DNA of 64,000 nucleotides. Source: Actinoplanes italicus. GTDB lineage: Bacteria > Actinomycetota > Actinomycetes > Mycobacteriales > Micromonosporaceae. The stretch covers positions 62,001 to 126,000 of the forward strand of contig NZ_PVMZ01000016.1 in NCBI RefSeq assembly GCF_003001815.1. The letters run 5' to 3'. A program made the position numbers and the translations under genes. How positions within the stretch are numbered: position 1 is the stretch's first letter; every line of letters starts with the position of its first letter. The notes beneath the pieces were generated by a model. That model searched no databases. It had not been told where the DNA came from and was given only the letters and a program-made list of their open reading frames with translations. This document shows positions 25,338-34,600 of the stretch, in pieces.

Positions 25338-26552
25338 TCAGCGGTTCGCCGCCACGACGCCGGCGGCCGGTGTCACCCGCTCGAACCGCACCTTGCTCAG
25401 GAATCCCGGGAGGTCGCTGAGCACGTACAACTCGCCGTGCACATCGACGCCGAAGGCGGTCGGCTGGGTGGGGAAGTTGCCGATCGTCGCGGACTCGTAA
25501 CCGCCGCCGGCCTTGGGCCGCACGGCGAAGGCGAGAGTCGAGCAGTAGTCACTCGCGATGTACGTGCCCCGCGCCTCGGGGGTCCGGGAACCCCGGTACA
25601 CCACGCCGCCGGTCACCGAGCAGCTCTCGGTCATGTAGTGCTCGTACTCGAAGACCGGATCGACGTACCGTACGCCGGGCTTGCACTGGTCCGGGTCGAA
25701 CACCGGTGTGCCCTCCCTGCAGGACCAGCCGAGGTTTGACCCGCCCTGCCAGGGGCGGATGTGGTTGACCTCCTCGACCAGGCCCTGGCCGACGTCGCCG
25801 ATCCACAGTGAGTTGTCGACGTCGACGGAGAACCGCCACGGGTTGCGCAGGCCGTAGAGCCAGATCTCGGGCCGGGCGCCCGGCTTGCGGACGAACGGGT
25901 TGCCGGCGGGCACGCAGTAGGGCTTCGCCCCGCAGGCGCGGTTGACGTCGATCCGTACGATCTTGCCGAGCAGGGTGCCGAGATCCTGACCGGACTTGAA
26001 CGGGTCGTTGGCGTGACCGCCGTCGCCGGTCGACCAGTAGAGGTAGCCGTCACGGCCGAACGCCACCTGCCCGCCGTTGTGGTTGCCGTACTCGGCGTGC
26101 TCCTGGGTGAGCAGCACCTGCAGCCGATCCGGAGCGCCGATCGGCAGTCTCGCCAGGGTCAACGCGCCGGCCGGCAGGCTCGTATAGGAGACATAGAGCA
26201 TCCCGGTGCGTACGAAGTCAGGCGCGGGTGTGATGCCGAGGAGACCGCGTTCGTTGTCCGACGTGTCGATCCGTGCCCTCAGGTCGAGTACCGGGTCGGC
26301 CGCCAGGCCGGTGTCGGGATGGTACGACCGGACGGTGCCGTCCTTCTCCGCGATCAGCATCCGTCCGTCCGGCAAACCGGTGATCGCGATCGGGCGCTGC
26401 AGGCCGTAAGCCACCTGCTCGGACACCACAGTCAGCTCGGTGAGTGGCACCGGGCGGGTGTCGGCTGCGGCGGTGCCCGCCGGCAGCAGTCCGGGCGAGA
26501 CCACAGCGAGCAGACCGGCCAGCATGGCGGCCGTACGACGACGTCGCGACAT
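25338..26552 (-). CDS. Secreted PQQ-dependent sugar dehydrogenase (glucose/sorbosone dehydrogenase family)
   Basis: 404 residues from ATG 26552, with GAGGAG 8 bases upstream. A basic start (SRRRRTAA) and hydrophobic stretch ending GTAAADT form a signal peptide. The propeller shows family motifs: GLQRPIAITGLPDGRMLIAEKDG, ERGLLGITPAPDF, NHNGGQVAFGRDGYLYWSTGDGG in parts, and YGLRNPWRFSVD. Members oxidise aldoses or pyranoses in the periplasm or outside the cell, and some act with cellulose-degrading systems. A CebR-type box lies 35 bases upstream, tying it to the cellulase at 57285. Confidence 0.88.
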   Translation of the reverse strand: MSRRRRTAAMLAGLLAVVSPGLLPAGTAAADTRPVPLTELTVVSEQVAYGLQRPIAITGLPDGRMLIAEKDGTVRSYHPDTGLAADPVLDLRARIDTSDNERGLLGITPAPDFVRTGMLYVSYTSLPAGALTLARLPIGAPDRLQVLLTQEHAEYGNHNGGQVAFGRDGYLYWSTGDGGHANDPFKSGQDLGTLLGKIVRIDVNRACGAKPYCVPAGNPFVRKPGARPEIWLYGLRNPWRFSVDVDNSLWIGDVGQGLVEEVNHIRPWQGGSNLGWSCREGTPVFDPDQCKPGVRYVDPVFEYEHYMTESCSVTGGVVYRGSRTPEARGTYIASDYCSTLAFAVRPKAGGGYESATIGNFPTQPTAFGVDVHGELYVLSDLPGFLSKVRFERVTPAAGVVAANR

Positions 26553-26586
26553 GTTCGGCTCCTCAAGCAGAGTGACGGAAGCGGTC

Positions 26587-26600
26587 CGGGAGCGCTCCCA
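26587..26600. promoter_or_regulatory. CebR-type operator
   Basis: CGGGAGCGCTCCCA, 13 of 14 bases of the perfect CebR palindrome (first base C for T), upstream of the sugar dehydrogenase gene on the minus strand. Confidence 0.85.
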
Positions 26601-26740
26601 CCATACATCGATCACAGCCGATGCAGAACCGCCTCAGCAGTCGCAGCCTCGCGGAACGCAGGCGTCACGAACCGCCCGTACCGCGCCGGTTCGCCTCCGG
26701 GGCGCAAGAGGCCCGTCACCCACCCCCGGCTTCTACGGCA

Positions 26741-27373
26741 TCACGCGAGGAGCTTGGCCTTGGCCGCGGCGAACTCCTCGTCGGTGAGGAGGCCGGCGGT
26801 CTTCATCTCCCCCAGCCGGACGAGCTGTGCCATCAGGTCACCGCCGGTGGGGGCGGCCTCCAGCGCCGGTGCCGGAACCGCGGCCGGGACCGGGACCGGG
26901 CCCGGTTCGGGAGTGGCCACCACGGCCGGGACGACGACGTTGGTCGACACAGCGCCGGCGCGGCGCAGTTCGACGTTGCGCTGATAGTGATGCTGAGACC
27001 AATACTGACGAACGGCATTCGCCTGCCGGAGGATCAGGTCACGTACGGCGGCGGGATTCTCGATCGAGAAGAAGGTGAGCTCCTTCTGCCCGAATCTGCC
27101 TGCGTGGGCCGGATCCAGGCGGAGCGTGAGGTCGCCGACGCCGCGTACCCGCTGGGTGATGTGCTGGGTGATGTCAGCGTCGACGACCAGCCAGATCGGG
27201 ATGATCTCCTCCCGGGTGGAGATGACACCGGAGGAGAACCGGATCGCGTCGTCGGTCACGCTGTAGGTGCCCGTCTGCACGCGGCCGCCGGTCGCCAGTG
27301 AGGTGAGGTCCTGAGAGGATCCCGACCACAGCTCGTTGACGCTCGAAGGGTTCATCTCGTTCAACCCCGTCAT
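26741..27373 (-). CDS. PH-like domain protein with C-terminal SHOCT motif
   Basis: 210 residues from ATG 27373 (AAAGAGG 5 bases upstream). The first 140 residues (TGTYSVTDDAIRFSSGVIST, IPIWLVVDADITQHITQRV, FGQKELTFFSIENPA) resemble a bacterial PH domain. A Pro/Ala/Val linker follows. The last 32 residues (MAQLVRLGEMKTAGLLTDEEF then AAAKAKLLA) are a SHOCT oligomerisation motif. The role is probably regulatory or structural at the membrane; no enzyme activity is predicted. Confidence 0.8.
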   Translation of the reverse strand: MTGLNEMNPSSVNELWSGSSQDLTSLATGGRVQTGTYSVTDDAIRFSSGVISTREEIIPIWLVVDADITQHITQRVRGVGDLTLRLDPAHAGRFGQKELTFFSIENPAAVRDLILRQANAVRQYWSQHHYQRNVELRRAGAVSTNVVVPAVVATPEPGPVPVPAAVPAPALEAAPTGGDLMAQLVRLGEMKTAGLLTDEEFAAAKAKLLA

Positions 27374-27646
27374 CGGTACCTCTTTCTCAAGCTCCGGCGG
27401 AAAGGCGAACATCACTCGCGCAAGGCACGATAGCGGGCCCGCGCAGCCCGGCCCTGACCCGGAGCGCGCCCGGGGAGGAGCGGCACGACGGAACAGCTCG
27501 TCGCCGGATGGATGCCGGTGGCACAATCCGGTTGCGTCAATAGCCCGCGGCGTCGCTTCACGCCCTGGTCATCGCCTCGGTCGTCGCTGCGATGACCGCG
27601 TCGTGCGCCCACGCCGACCCCCAACAGAACCGGTACGACCTGATCA

Positions 27647-28519
27647 TCATGCCGGCCCTGTACCTGGCCCGGAACCATTCGCCAGGCGGTGCAGTGCCTG
27701 GGCCACGGCGTCAGTTCTCAGGTAGCCACCGGCGGTGTGGAAGTCGATGAGGTGGATGGCTGTCTCGACATTGTGGTCGACGCCGTTGAAGGAGTCGCGG
27801 ACGCCTTGAGGCGGAACAGCCACGATGTCGCCTACGTCGGCGATGTTGGTCCACCGCTGAGTATTCGCCGGTCGACTTCCGCGAGGCGCTGGTGTCGGTG
27901 AAAGACGGTGGAAGACCGCGTGGGGCAGCGCGAGCGGCGACCCAAGGGTGATCAGGTGGTCCACCTTCAGCTGCGGATATGCGTGCAACGTCTCATATGT
28001 GACGACCGTTCCCAGCGAGTGCGCGACAACGGTGGTGCGGCCGCCGCGGTTGGCGGCAGCGATCGCTTCGGCAACCTCGGTACGTGCCTGGATCCGTGCC
28101 GGGGAGTCCGGGTCCAGATAGCGGGCGACTTCTCCGAACACCAATGTGACGGCACGCTCGAAGATCCACCGGTTGTGCCCGAGCCGAGTCGCGTAGCGGG
28201 CGATGTCTTGCCGCAGATTCCGGGTCAGCCTTCCCTGCGCTGCTGCTACGGCCGGATCGACCTGGTCGAGCCACAGGCTCACCAACTCCTGACCCAGCGG
28301 TGAGAGGTGTTCCAACTCCTCGTCACCGGCCTGTGCGCCCACGGGGCGTAGCCGGTGGGCATAGTAGGCACCGTGGACCACGGTCGCGTCCGGCAGCGGC
28401 CCGAACCGCCCTCCAAACAACGCATCCGACCACTCGTCGGCGAGATTTCGTGCGGCGGCCGAAGGGCTGAGGCCGCGCCGGTGGTTCCAGACGCCGTGCA
28501 CGGCGACGATGTTGTTCAT
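27647..28519 (-). CDS. Alpha/beta hydrolase (lipase/esterase-like), coupled to the caspase-NACHT gene
   Basis: 290 residues, ATG at 28519 overlapping the TGA of the upstream gene (ATGA). NIVAVHGVWNHRRG is an oxyanion-hole loop, TTVVAHSLGTVVTY gives the GxSxG-like nucleophile elbow (AHSLG; Ser about 172), and IADVGDIVAVP and DHNVETAIHLIDFH place the acid and histidine. There is no signal peptide, so it acts in the cytoplasm. The strict coupling to a caspase-NACHT-WD40 protein suggests it is the effector or partner of that sensor, perhaps attacking membrane lipids. That is inference from architecture. Confidence 0.8.
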   Translation of the reverse strand: MNNIVAVHGVWNHRRGLSPSAAARNLADEWSDALFGGRFGPLPDATVVHGAYYAHRLRPVGAQAGDEELEHLSPLGQELVSLWLDQVDPAVAAAQGRLTRNLRQDIARYATRLGHNRWIFERAVTLVFGEVARYLDPDSPARIQARTEVAEAIAAANRGGRTTVVAHSLGTVVTYETLHAYPQLKVDHLITLGSPLALPHAVFHRLSPTPAPRGSRPANTQRWTNIADVGDIVAVPPQGVRDSFNGVDHNVETAIHLIDFHTAGGYLRTDAVAQALHRLANGSGPGTGPA

Positions 28520-31500
28520 TCCTGCCCTTCGGGTTGGGGGGCGAAGACTGCCAGGTCCCATCCGGCGCCTGCGATCAAGCGGCGGCCGTCGGGGCTGAAC
28601 GCGACCGCGGAGGCACCGTCCCACATCAGCCATCTGTCGATGCAGAAGCGGTCGCGCAGATCCCAGACGCTGACCGCGCCGCGGCGGGAACCGATTGCCG
28701 CAACGGGTCGGCCGTCCATAATCGCGGCAGCGACCGAGGTGGTTCCCCTGCCGGCGCGAAGGGGGTTGCCGAGCGGTTCGCCGGTGGCTAGATCCCACAG
28801 GTGGACGGCGCGATCGGTGCCGACGACGGCTACCGGAGCGCCGTCGACGTCGATCGCGGCCAAGGCCGTGACGCGATCGGTACCGCCAGACAGCGATACG
28901 CCGATCGGGTCGCCGGTGGCCAGATCCCACCCCCGCACAGCACCGTCGCGGATACCGGCGAAGACGGCGGGTCCCCCCGCCAGCTCGACTGCCAACAGTG
29001 CGGTCACCTGCCGTTTGAGACCGGCAGCGAGGCTGCCGAGTGGTTCGCCGGTGGCCAGATCCCATATCCGTACCGCCCGGTCGCCTGTGATCGCCACCGG
29101 TCGGCCCCGCAGTACCATGCACGCCACGGCGCCTACGCGCCGGGTGCCGCTGACCAGTGGGGCACCGATCGGGTCGCCGGTGGCCAGGTCCCAGACCTGT
29201 GCGGTGCCGTTGCGGGTGCCGACGACCACGATCGGCCGGCCGTCCAGCATTCCGCAGGCAACTGCTGTCACCCGCCCGGTACGGCGGAGCGGTGTTCCGA
29301 TGGGATCGCCGGTGGCCAGGTCCCGGATCTGCACTGTGCCGTCCGAACTCCCGGAGAGCACCACCTGTTGCTCTCCCAGCAGGGTGCTGGTCACCGTCGT
29401 GACGGGCCGCGCGTGACCCTCGAGCGGGTTGCCGACCGATTCCGTCGCGGCCAGGTCCCACACGCGTACCGTGCCGTCCAGACCGCCGGTGACCGCGACC
29501 GGCCCGCTGTCCAGCACGGTGCATGCGACCGACTCCACCGGTGCGGAATGGGCGGCGAACGGGGCACGGACCCGATCGTCACCGGCCAGGTCCCATACCT
29601 GCACGATGCCGGCAGCTCTGCTGACGACCGCGACCGGCCGACCTTCAAGAATGGTGCACACCAACGTGGTGATCTGCCCGATGCCGATGTCAAGCGTGGC
29701 ACCGACAGGCTCACCCGTGTCGAGTCTCCAAATCTTGAGCCAGCGGTTGCCGCAGCCCGTGATCGCGACGGGTACGGAATCAAGTACACAGCACGCCGCC
29801 GCGCTCACCAGGTCTCGGCCACCGGGTGGCTGTACCACTAACGACTCCCCGGCAGCCAGGTCCCACAGCGTCACCGAGCCGTCCGCGCCGCCGACGACCG
29901 CGACCGGGCGACCGTTCGTCGCGCCGCAGGCCATCGCGGTCACCCACCGTCTTGTGCGAACACCCCGGCGTACCTCTGCCGGCCGTAGTTGCAACGAGGA
30001 TGCCACGGCTGTGCCGGTGCTCAGATCCCAGATCCGCAAGCGGTCATCAGCGCTGCCGACTACCGCGATCGGACGGCCTTCCAGCTCGGTGCACGCCACT
30101 GCGGTCACTCGCCGCTGCGTGTGGACGCTCCGGGGCACATCAGGAGGGCTGGTGACGAGGGGAGCACCGACCGGTTCGCCGGTCATCAGATCCCAGACCT
30201 GAACAGTGCCGTCGGCGTTACCGACGACTGCGGCCGGCCGGCCGGCCAGCATGACACATTCCAGCGCGGTGGTCCGCCCGGTCCCACTGCGGAGCGGCGG
30301 GCCGACGAACTCGCCGCTGGCGACGTCCCACACGCGAACGGTGCCGCCGATACCGCCCACAACCGCGATCGCTCGGCCATTGACCGTCGTGCAGGCTAGA
30401 ACCCGCGCGGCTCCCGCACGGAGGGTGCGCTGCAGTGCCGGGTGCAGCTGGCTGCCGGTTACCCAGCGCGGCTGGAATATCCCCGCCCGACGCCGGGTCG
30501 GGGACATACGAGAACCGAGAGCCCCGTACCGCCGGGCGGCGAGGTCGATCAGCCGGTGCCGGGTCAAGGCGTCGGTGTTGAGGAGGTGGTGCACCGAGCG
30601 GTAGACGGCTGACCACAGCCGGCCCGCGGCGGACCGGCCATGATGCAGCTCGGCGAGCAGCGGTTCGGCATCCGCGTGGGAGAGAAAGTCCATATCGGTG
30701 AGGAGTTGGTCGACGATGCCGGCGTCGGTTGCATGCTGAACGGCGTGTCGGAGCAGGTAGTCCGGCGCGAATTCCCACGAACGGGATCCGTCGGCTGTGT
30801 CACGGGTGCGCAACAGCGCCGCAGCGACGGGGCCGACGAGGTCGTTGCGTTCAGCGGCACTGATCGGATGCACACGCAGGTAATCAGCCAGGCCCTGGTG
30901 ATAGAGGCGCAGCAGGCTGACACCATCGGGTTCGCAGCTCGTTCGTAGATAAAGGCGAACCTCGTCGCCCAGGAACAGCTCCGGATCGGCCGGGCCGAGA
31001 GCGGCAGCGACCACACGCAGCAGCTCAGTCGGCATGCCGTCGCCCTTGGCGAACGCCAGCGCCGCAAGCGCGGCACGAAGGTGGTGCGGCCGGGGATGCG
31101 CGGCCAGCTCCATCTCGAGCACTTGCGGCAGGTCGATCGGCATCGCCGCGAGCAGCTCGGCGACCCCCTCTTTTTCACCGGGCGGATGGTCACGTATGTA
31201 GCCGGCGTAGCGAGCGGCGACCAGGAAGTGACCCCATCGGCTCGCGGCCGGCTCATGACGGCGTCGGTTGTAGTCGTCCGCAAGTCTCGTAGCGATCCCA
31301 CCGGCGAGAATCTCCAGCTGCGGGATCCCCGACAACAGCTCAATCAGGTAGCGGCGAAGGTCCCGGTAGATCTCACGGCGGTCAAGCTGGTCAAGGTCCG
31401 AGAACTGCCCGGATTCCTGTGCGTGCTCCAGCAGCGGCGTGAAGCGGTCGCGCCATGGACGGGTACCCACCAACAAACGCACAGCCAAGCCGGACCCGTG

Positions 31501-32736
31501 CCGACGTGCCCGTGCCATGGGCATGAGAAGAACGGTCTGGACGGCATCGGCCTCGGGACACTCGTCGAGCGCATCGATGATCAGGGTGGGCGGGCTGTCC
31601 ATGCCGGCCAACGCCGCGATCAGCGCGGCCGCTGTCCATCCCTGATCCGGCGGCTTCAGGCCGAGTTGACGGCCGATCGACGCCAGGATCTCGAGCAGGG
31701 TGCGCTGCCGGGCGTGTACCGCGACCAGCAAGGGGTTGACGGCGGGCGGATCGTCCATCTGCAGACGGACGTGCGCGGTCAGTTCTTGCAGCGCGGGATG
31801 TGCTGCACATACCAGGGCTCCGAGGATCGCTGACTTACCTGATCCCGCCGCGCCCGTCAGTACCCACAGACCCCCTGGCCCGGCTCCGTCGAGCCAGGGC
31901 ACCACGCTGTCGAGTACTGCTCGCCTGCCGGTGAAGTACATGCCCGCGCGCGTCTGAAAATGGGCCGCGTCAGCGACGACGTCGGTGAGGAACGGTTGTA
32001 TCGGCGCGTCGAACGTCGCGATCCGATCAGCGACCGGGTCCCGCTCGTAGCGGGGGTTCGGCAGGACCGGCAATGCGGCGTCGTAGTGCAGTGGTACCGG
32101 CGTCGTCCACAGCGACTGGCCGCTGAGGCCGTCGTTGATACGACGTGCGACCTCGCGCAATGACACATACCGCAGACGGGGGTCGGTGCCGAGCCCGTCC
32201 CGGGCGCAGTCCTCGAGCACCCTGACGGCAGCGCGGGTGAACGCGCCGTCGTACGCGAGTTCGTCACCGCGGGCACCGGCCAGCACCCACGCCATGACCT
32301 CATCCTGGCGAGGCTCGATGTTGAACTGCAACCTGGTCGCACGACCGGCACCGCACAGGTCGACCAGGAACAAGGTCGGCACCGGGTCGCTCTGTGCCCG
32401 CGAAACCCACTCCCGGACGTTGTTGCCTCGCCTGGCACAACGGCCGATCAGCTCGACACGGTCCGCCTGCTCATCAGGCCGTCCATGCGAGATCAGATGG
32501 ATGATACGGGCGGCACAGGACGCGTCGTCGAGCAGTTCCTGCACCGCAGCGGCGATCTCGTCGCGGTCAGGGTCGTACAGGGCCCGAACATCGAATCCGC
32601 CGGTGCGGTAGCCGGTCAGGACGTCAGCGAGCCTCCCGGCTAGGCCTACGGCGAATGGGAGATCGTCGAACTCTGAGTCGGCCGGAAACGATCCGACTCC
32701 GATAACCAGTGCCCGCCGGCCAGAATCCGCATCCAA
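28516..32736 (-). CDS. Caspase-like/NACHT NTPase/WD40 protein, putative defence sensor
   Basis: 1406 residues from TTG 32736, preferred because GGAGG lies 6 bases before it; an ATG at 32766 has no such site. Residues about 8-240 are a caspase-type (C14) peptidase with catalytic dyad motifs HLISHG (H84) and LFLVDLCGAG (C128). A P-loop GAAGSGKSA (about 295) and LIIDALDEC (about 385) identify a NACHT/STAND NTPase, followed by helical repeats to about 800. The last 600 residues carry about a dozen WD40-like units of an unusual form (GRPVAVVGGADGSVTLWDL). Known relatives are conflict systems where NTPase oligomerisation activates a protease. A hydrolase gene is coupled downstream. Confidence 0.88.
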   Translation of the reverse strand: MDADSGRRALVIGVGSFPADSEFDDLPFAVGLAGRLADVLTGYRTGGFDVRALYDPDRDEIAAAVQELLDDASCAARIIHLISHGRPDEQADRVELIGRCARRGNNVREWVSRAQSDPVPTLFLVDLCGAGRATRLQFNIEPRQDEVMAWVLAGARGDELAYDGAFTRAAVRVLEDCARDGLGTDPRLRYVSLREVARRINDGLSGQSLWTTPVPLHYDAALPVLPNPRYERDPVADRIATFDAPIQPFLTDVVADAAHFQTRAGMYFTGRRAVLDSVVPWLDGAGPGGLWVLTGAAGSGKSAILGALVCAAHPALQELTAHVRLQMDDPPAVNPLLVAVHARQRTLLEILASIGRQLGLKPPDQGWTAAALIAALAGMDSPPTLIIDALDECPEADAVQTVLLMPMARARRHGSGLAVRLLVGTRPWRDRFTPLLEHAQESGQFSDLDQLDRREIYRDLRRYLIELLSGIPQLEILAGGIATRLADDYNRRRHEPAASRWGHFLVAARYAGYIRDHPPGEKEGVAELLAAMPIDLPQVLEMELAAHPRPHHLRAALAALAFAKGDGMPTELLRVVAAALGPADPELFLGDEVRLYLRTSCEPDGVSLLRLYHQGLADYLRVHPISAAERNDLVGPVAAALLRTRDTADGSRSWEFAPDYLLRHAVQHATDAGIVDQLLTDMDFLSHADAEPLLAELHHGRSAAGRLWSAVYRSVHHLLNTDALTRHRLIDLAARRYGALGSRMSPTRRRAGIFQPRWVTGSQLHPALQRTLRAGAARVLACTTVNGRAIAVVGGIGGTVRVWDVASGEFVGPPLRSGTGRTTALECVMLAGRPAAVVGNADGTVQVWDLMTGEPVGAPLVTSPPDVPRSVHTQRRVTAVACTELEGRPIAVVGSADDRLRIWDLSTGTAVASSLQLRPAEVRRGVRTRRWVTAMACGATNGRPVAVVGGADGSVTLWDLAAGESLVVQPPGGRDLVSAAACCVLDSVPVAITGCGNRWLKIWRLDTGEPVGATLDIGIGQITTLVCTILEGRPVAVVSRAAGIVQVWDLAGDDRVRAPFAAHSAPVESVACTVLDSGPVAVTGGLDGTVRVWDLAATESVGNPLEGHARPVTTVTSTLLGEQQVVLSGSSDGTVQIRDLATGDPIGTPLRRTGRVTAVACGMLDGRPIVVVGTRNGTAQVWDLATGDPIGAPLVSGTRRVGAVACMVLRGRPVAITGDRAVRIWDLATGEPLGSLAAGLKRQVTALLAVELAGGPAVFAGIRDGAVRGWDLATGDPIGVSLSGGTDRVTALAAIDVDGAPVAVVGTDRAVHLWDLATGEPLGNPLRAGRGTTSVAAAIMDGRPVAAIGSRRGAVSVWDLRDRFCIDRWLMWDGASAVAFSPDGRRLIAGAGWDLAVFAPQPEGQE

Positions 32737-32876
32737 TCGCCACCTCCGCCGGACGAATACCGTCATCCACCACCGGGCAGCGACCAACTTAGCCCAGGAT
32801 CGCAGGACGACCGGCACGAACACGATCAAGGTGGACCGTACGGGAGTCCCGGCGAGGAGTGGACCATGCTTGCATC

Positions 32877-33815
32877 ATGCTTACTGTCGCCCGCCGACCC
32901 GCTGCCGTGGGCATCGCCGTCCTGACCGTCGTCGCGCTGTCGACGGGATGCGCCGGCGCGGAGAACGAAGGCGCGGTGCGCACGTCGCCGAGCCCGGCGA
33001 CCGCCGCCACCGTGGCGACTGCACCGGCAACTGATGACACCGCGCGCGCCTTCGACGGGCTGGAGCGACGATTCGACGCCCGGCTCGGCGTCTACGCACT
33101 GGACACCGCCACGGGCCGGACAGTCACCCACCGCGCCGACGAACGGTTCGCCCACGCCTCCACGTTCAAGGCGTTGCAGGCCGGCGCGGTGTTACGCCGC
33201 GCCACCGACGCCGACCTGCGCAAGGTGGTGAAGTACCGCCGGGCCGACCTCCTCGCGCACGCGCCGATCACCTCGAAGCACGTCGCCACCGGCATGAGCC
33301 TCGACGACCTGCTCGCCGCATCAGTGCGGTACAGCGACAACACCGCCGCCAACCTGCTGTTCGAGCATCTCGGCGGACCCGAGGCCCTGGAACGGGAACT
33401 GCGGGCGCTCGGCGACCGCACCACCAGCGTCGACCGCATCGAGCCGCACCTCAACGAGGCCGAACCGGGTGACACCCGCGACACCAGCACAGCCCGCGCG
33501 CTCGGCACCACCCTGCACACGCTGGTGCTCGGCGACGCCCTGCCCACCGCACGCCGTGAACGGCTGACCGCCTGGCTGCGGGGCAACACCACCGGGGACC
33601 CGTACATCCGTGCCGGGGTTCCGCCGGGCTGGCAGGTCGGCGACAAGACCGGCACCGGTGGTCACGGCACCCGCAACGACATCGCGATCGTCTGGCCGCC
33701 GGCCGGCGCTCCCCTGGTCATAGCGATCCTGTCCGACAAGGGTGAGCGCGACGCACGGCCCGCGGACACACTGATCGCCGAGGCCACCGAGACCGTCGTC
33801 GCGGCGCTGCGGTGA
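32877..33815 (+). CDS. Class A beta-lactamase, probable lipoprotein
   Basis: 312 residues from ATG 32877; a GTG at 32859 in frame directly abuts GGCGAGGA. All class A motifs are present: STFK (Ser70 region), YSDN (SDN loop), EPHLNE (Glu166 omega loop) and DKTGTG (KTG). The N-terminus has a hydrophobic stretch ending LSTGC (Cys25), compatible with a lipobox, followed by a Thr/Ala-rich linker to about residue 52. It should hydrolyse beta-lactams at the cell surface. No regulator (BlaI/BlaR) is next to it. Confidence 0.92.
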   Translation: MLTVARRPAAVGIAVLTVVALSTGCAGAENEGAVRTSPSPATAATVATAPATDDTARAFDGLERRFDARLGVYALDTATGRTVTHRADERFAHASTFKALQAGAVLRRATDADLRKVVKYRRADLLAHAPITSKHVATGMSLDDLLAASVRYSDNTAANLLFEHLGGPEALERELRALGDRTTSVDRIEPHLNEAEPGDTRDTSTARALGTTLHTLVLGDALPTARRERLTAWLRGNTTGDPYIRAGVPPGWQVGDKTGTGGHGTRNDIAIVWPPAGAPLVIAILSDKGERDARPADTLIAEATETVVAALR

Positions 33816-34409
33816 TCAGAGGCAGGGCGGCGTGTACCGATCGATTCGCAGGCCGCGGAACTCCAGCTCGTTCGCCGTCTTCCCGACGAAGACGAAACCA
33901 CGTGCCTCGGAGCGGGCGGTTGCGAAGGAGTGCGCCGGCTCCCCGAGCTCGGGCACGAAGGTCCAGGCCTGCGGCCGGAGGCTGAAGAACCTGGTCACCG
34001 TACGCCCACGGGTGGACGGGATCAGGGTGGCCCACTGCGCACCGCCGCTCCAGTGCGAGGCGGGCCGCAGCTGCACGTACAGGTCGTCGGTGGCGCTGTA
34101 GGTCAGCAGGAACCCTGCGGAACGTGACAGGTCGGCCTGCGCCTCGAACTGGTTGGCCAGCCACAGCACCGCCACGTGCCATTCGGCGTTGACGAACGAG
34201 ATCCGCGCGGCGTACCTGGCGTGCCCCCGTACCGGCACCAGCATGCTGCCCGTCGCCGGCACCGTGGTGCCCTCCCCGCTGGCCAGCCACTGCTGGTAGC
34301 GGTTGATCGACGGGGTGGCGCACTCCCCGCGAGGGCCGGCGGCCGAGGCCGGGGAGGCCCCGAGAGAGACGGCCAGCACCACAGCGACGGCAAGTGACGA
34401 CTTCCGCAT
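33816..34409 (-). CDS. Secreted protein of unknown function
   Basis: 197 residues from ATG 34409, with GGAGG 7 bases upstream. A clear signal peptide (RKSSLAVAVVLAVSLGASPASAAG) is followed by a mature domain with two cysteines, near each end (GECATP, and PCL at the end), and alternating beta segments (YAARISFVNAEWHVAVLWL; FVPELGEPAHSFATARSEA). No recognised family. It converges tail to tail with the beta-lactamase gene with no spacer. Confidence 0.7.
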   Translation of the reverse strand: MRKSSLAVAVVLAVSLGASPASAAGPRGECATPSINRYQQWLASGEGTTVPATGSMLVPVRGHARYAARISFVNAEWHVAVLWLANQFEAQADLSRSAGFLLTYSATDDLYVQLRPASHWSGGAQWATLIPSTRGRTVTRFFSLRPQAWTFVPELGEPAHSFATARSEARGFVFVGKTANELEFRGLRIDRYTPPCL

Positions 34410-34600
34410 GGACGAACCTCCGAACACCGATTCAGTAAGGCTTGTTAAGAGTCACCCATTCAATCAAGAACATCAATAGCCTGGGGTACGCCGGCGCGCG
34501 TCCCGAGGGGCGGGTGGCGCGATCCGCACCCGAACCGGCATAGTGGCCCGGCGGTGTCATCGACCGGTGTCGCCGCCGGTGGTGGCGAAGGTGGAGGAAA

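Noticed and set aside
27374..27646. A plus-strand reading with a hydrophobic stretch and RYDLIIMPALYLARN
   Set aside because: Looks faintly protein-like but has no start, no family and lies in a short spacer. Not enough to call even a remnant.
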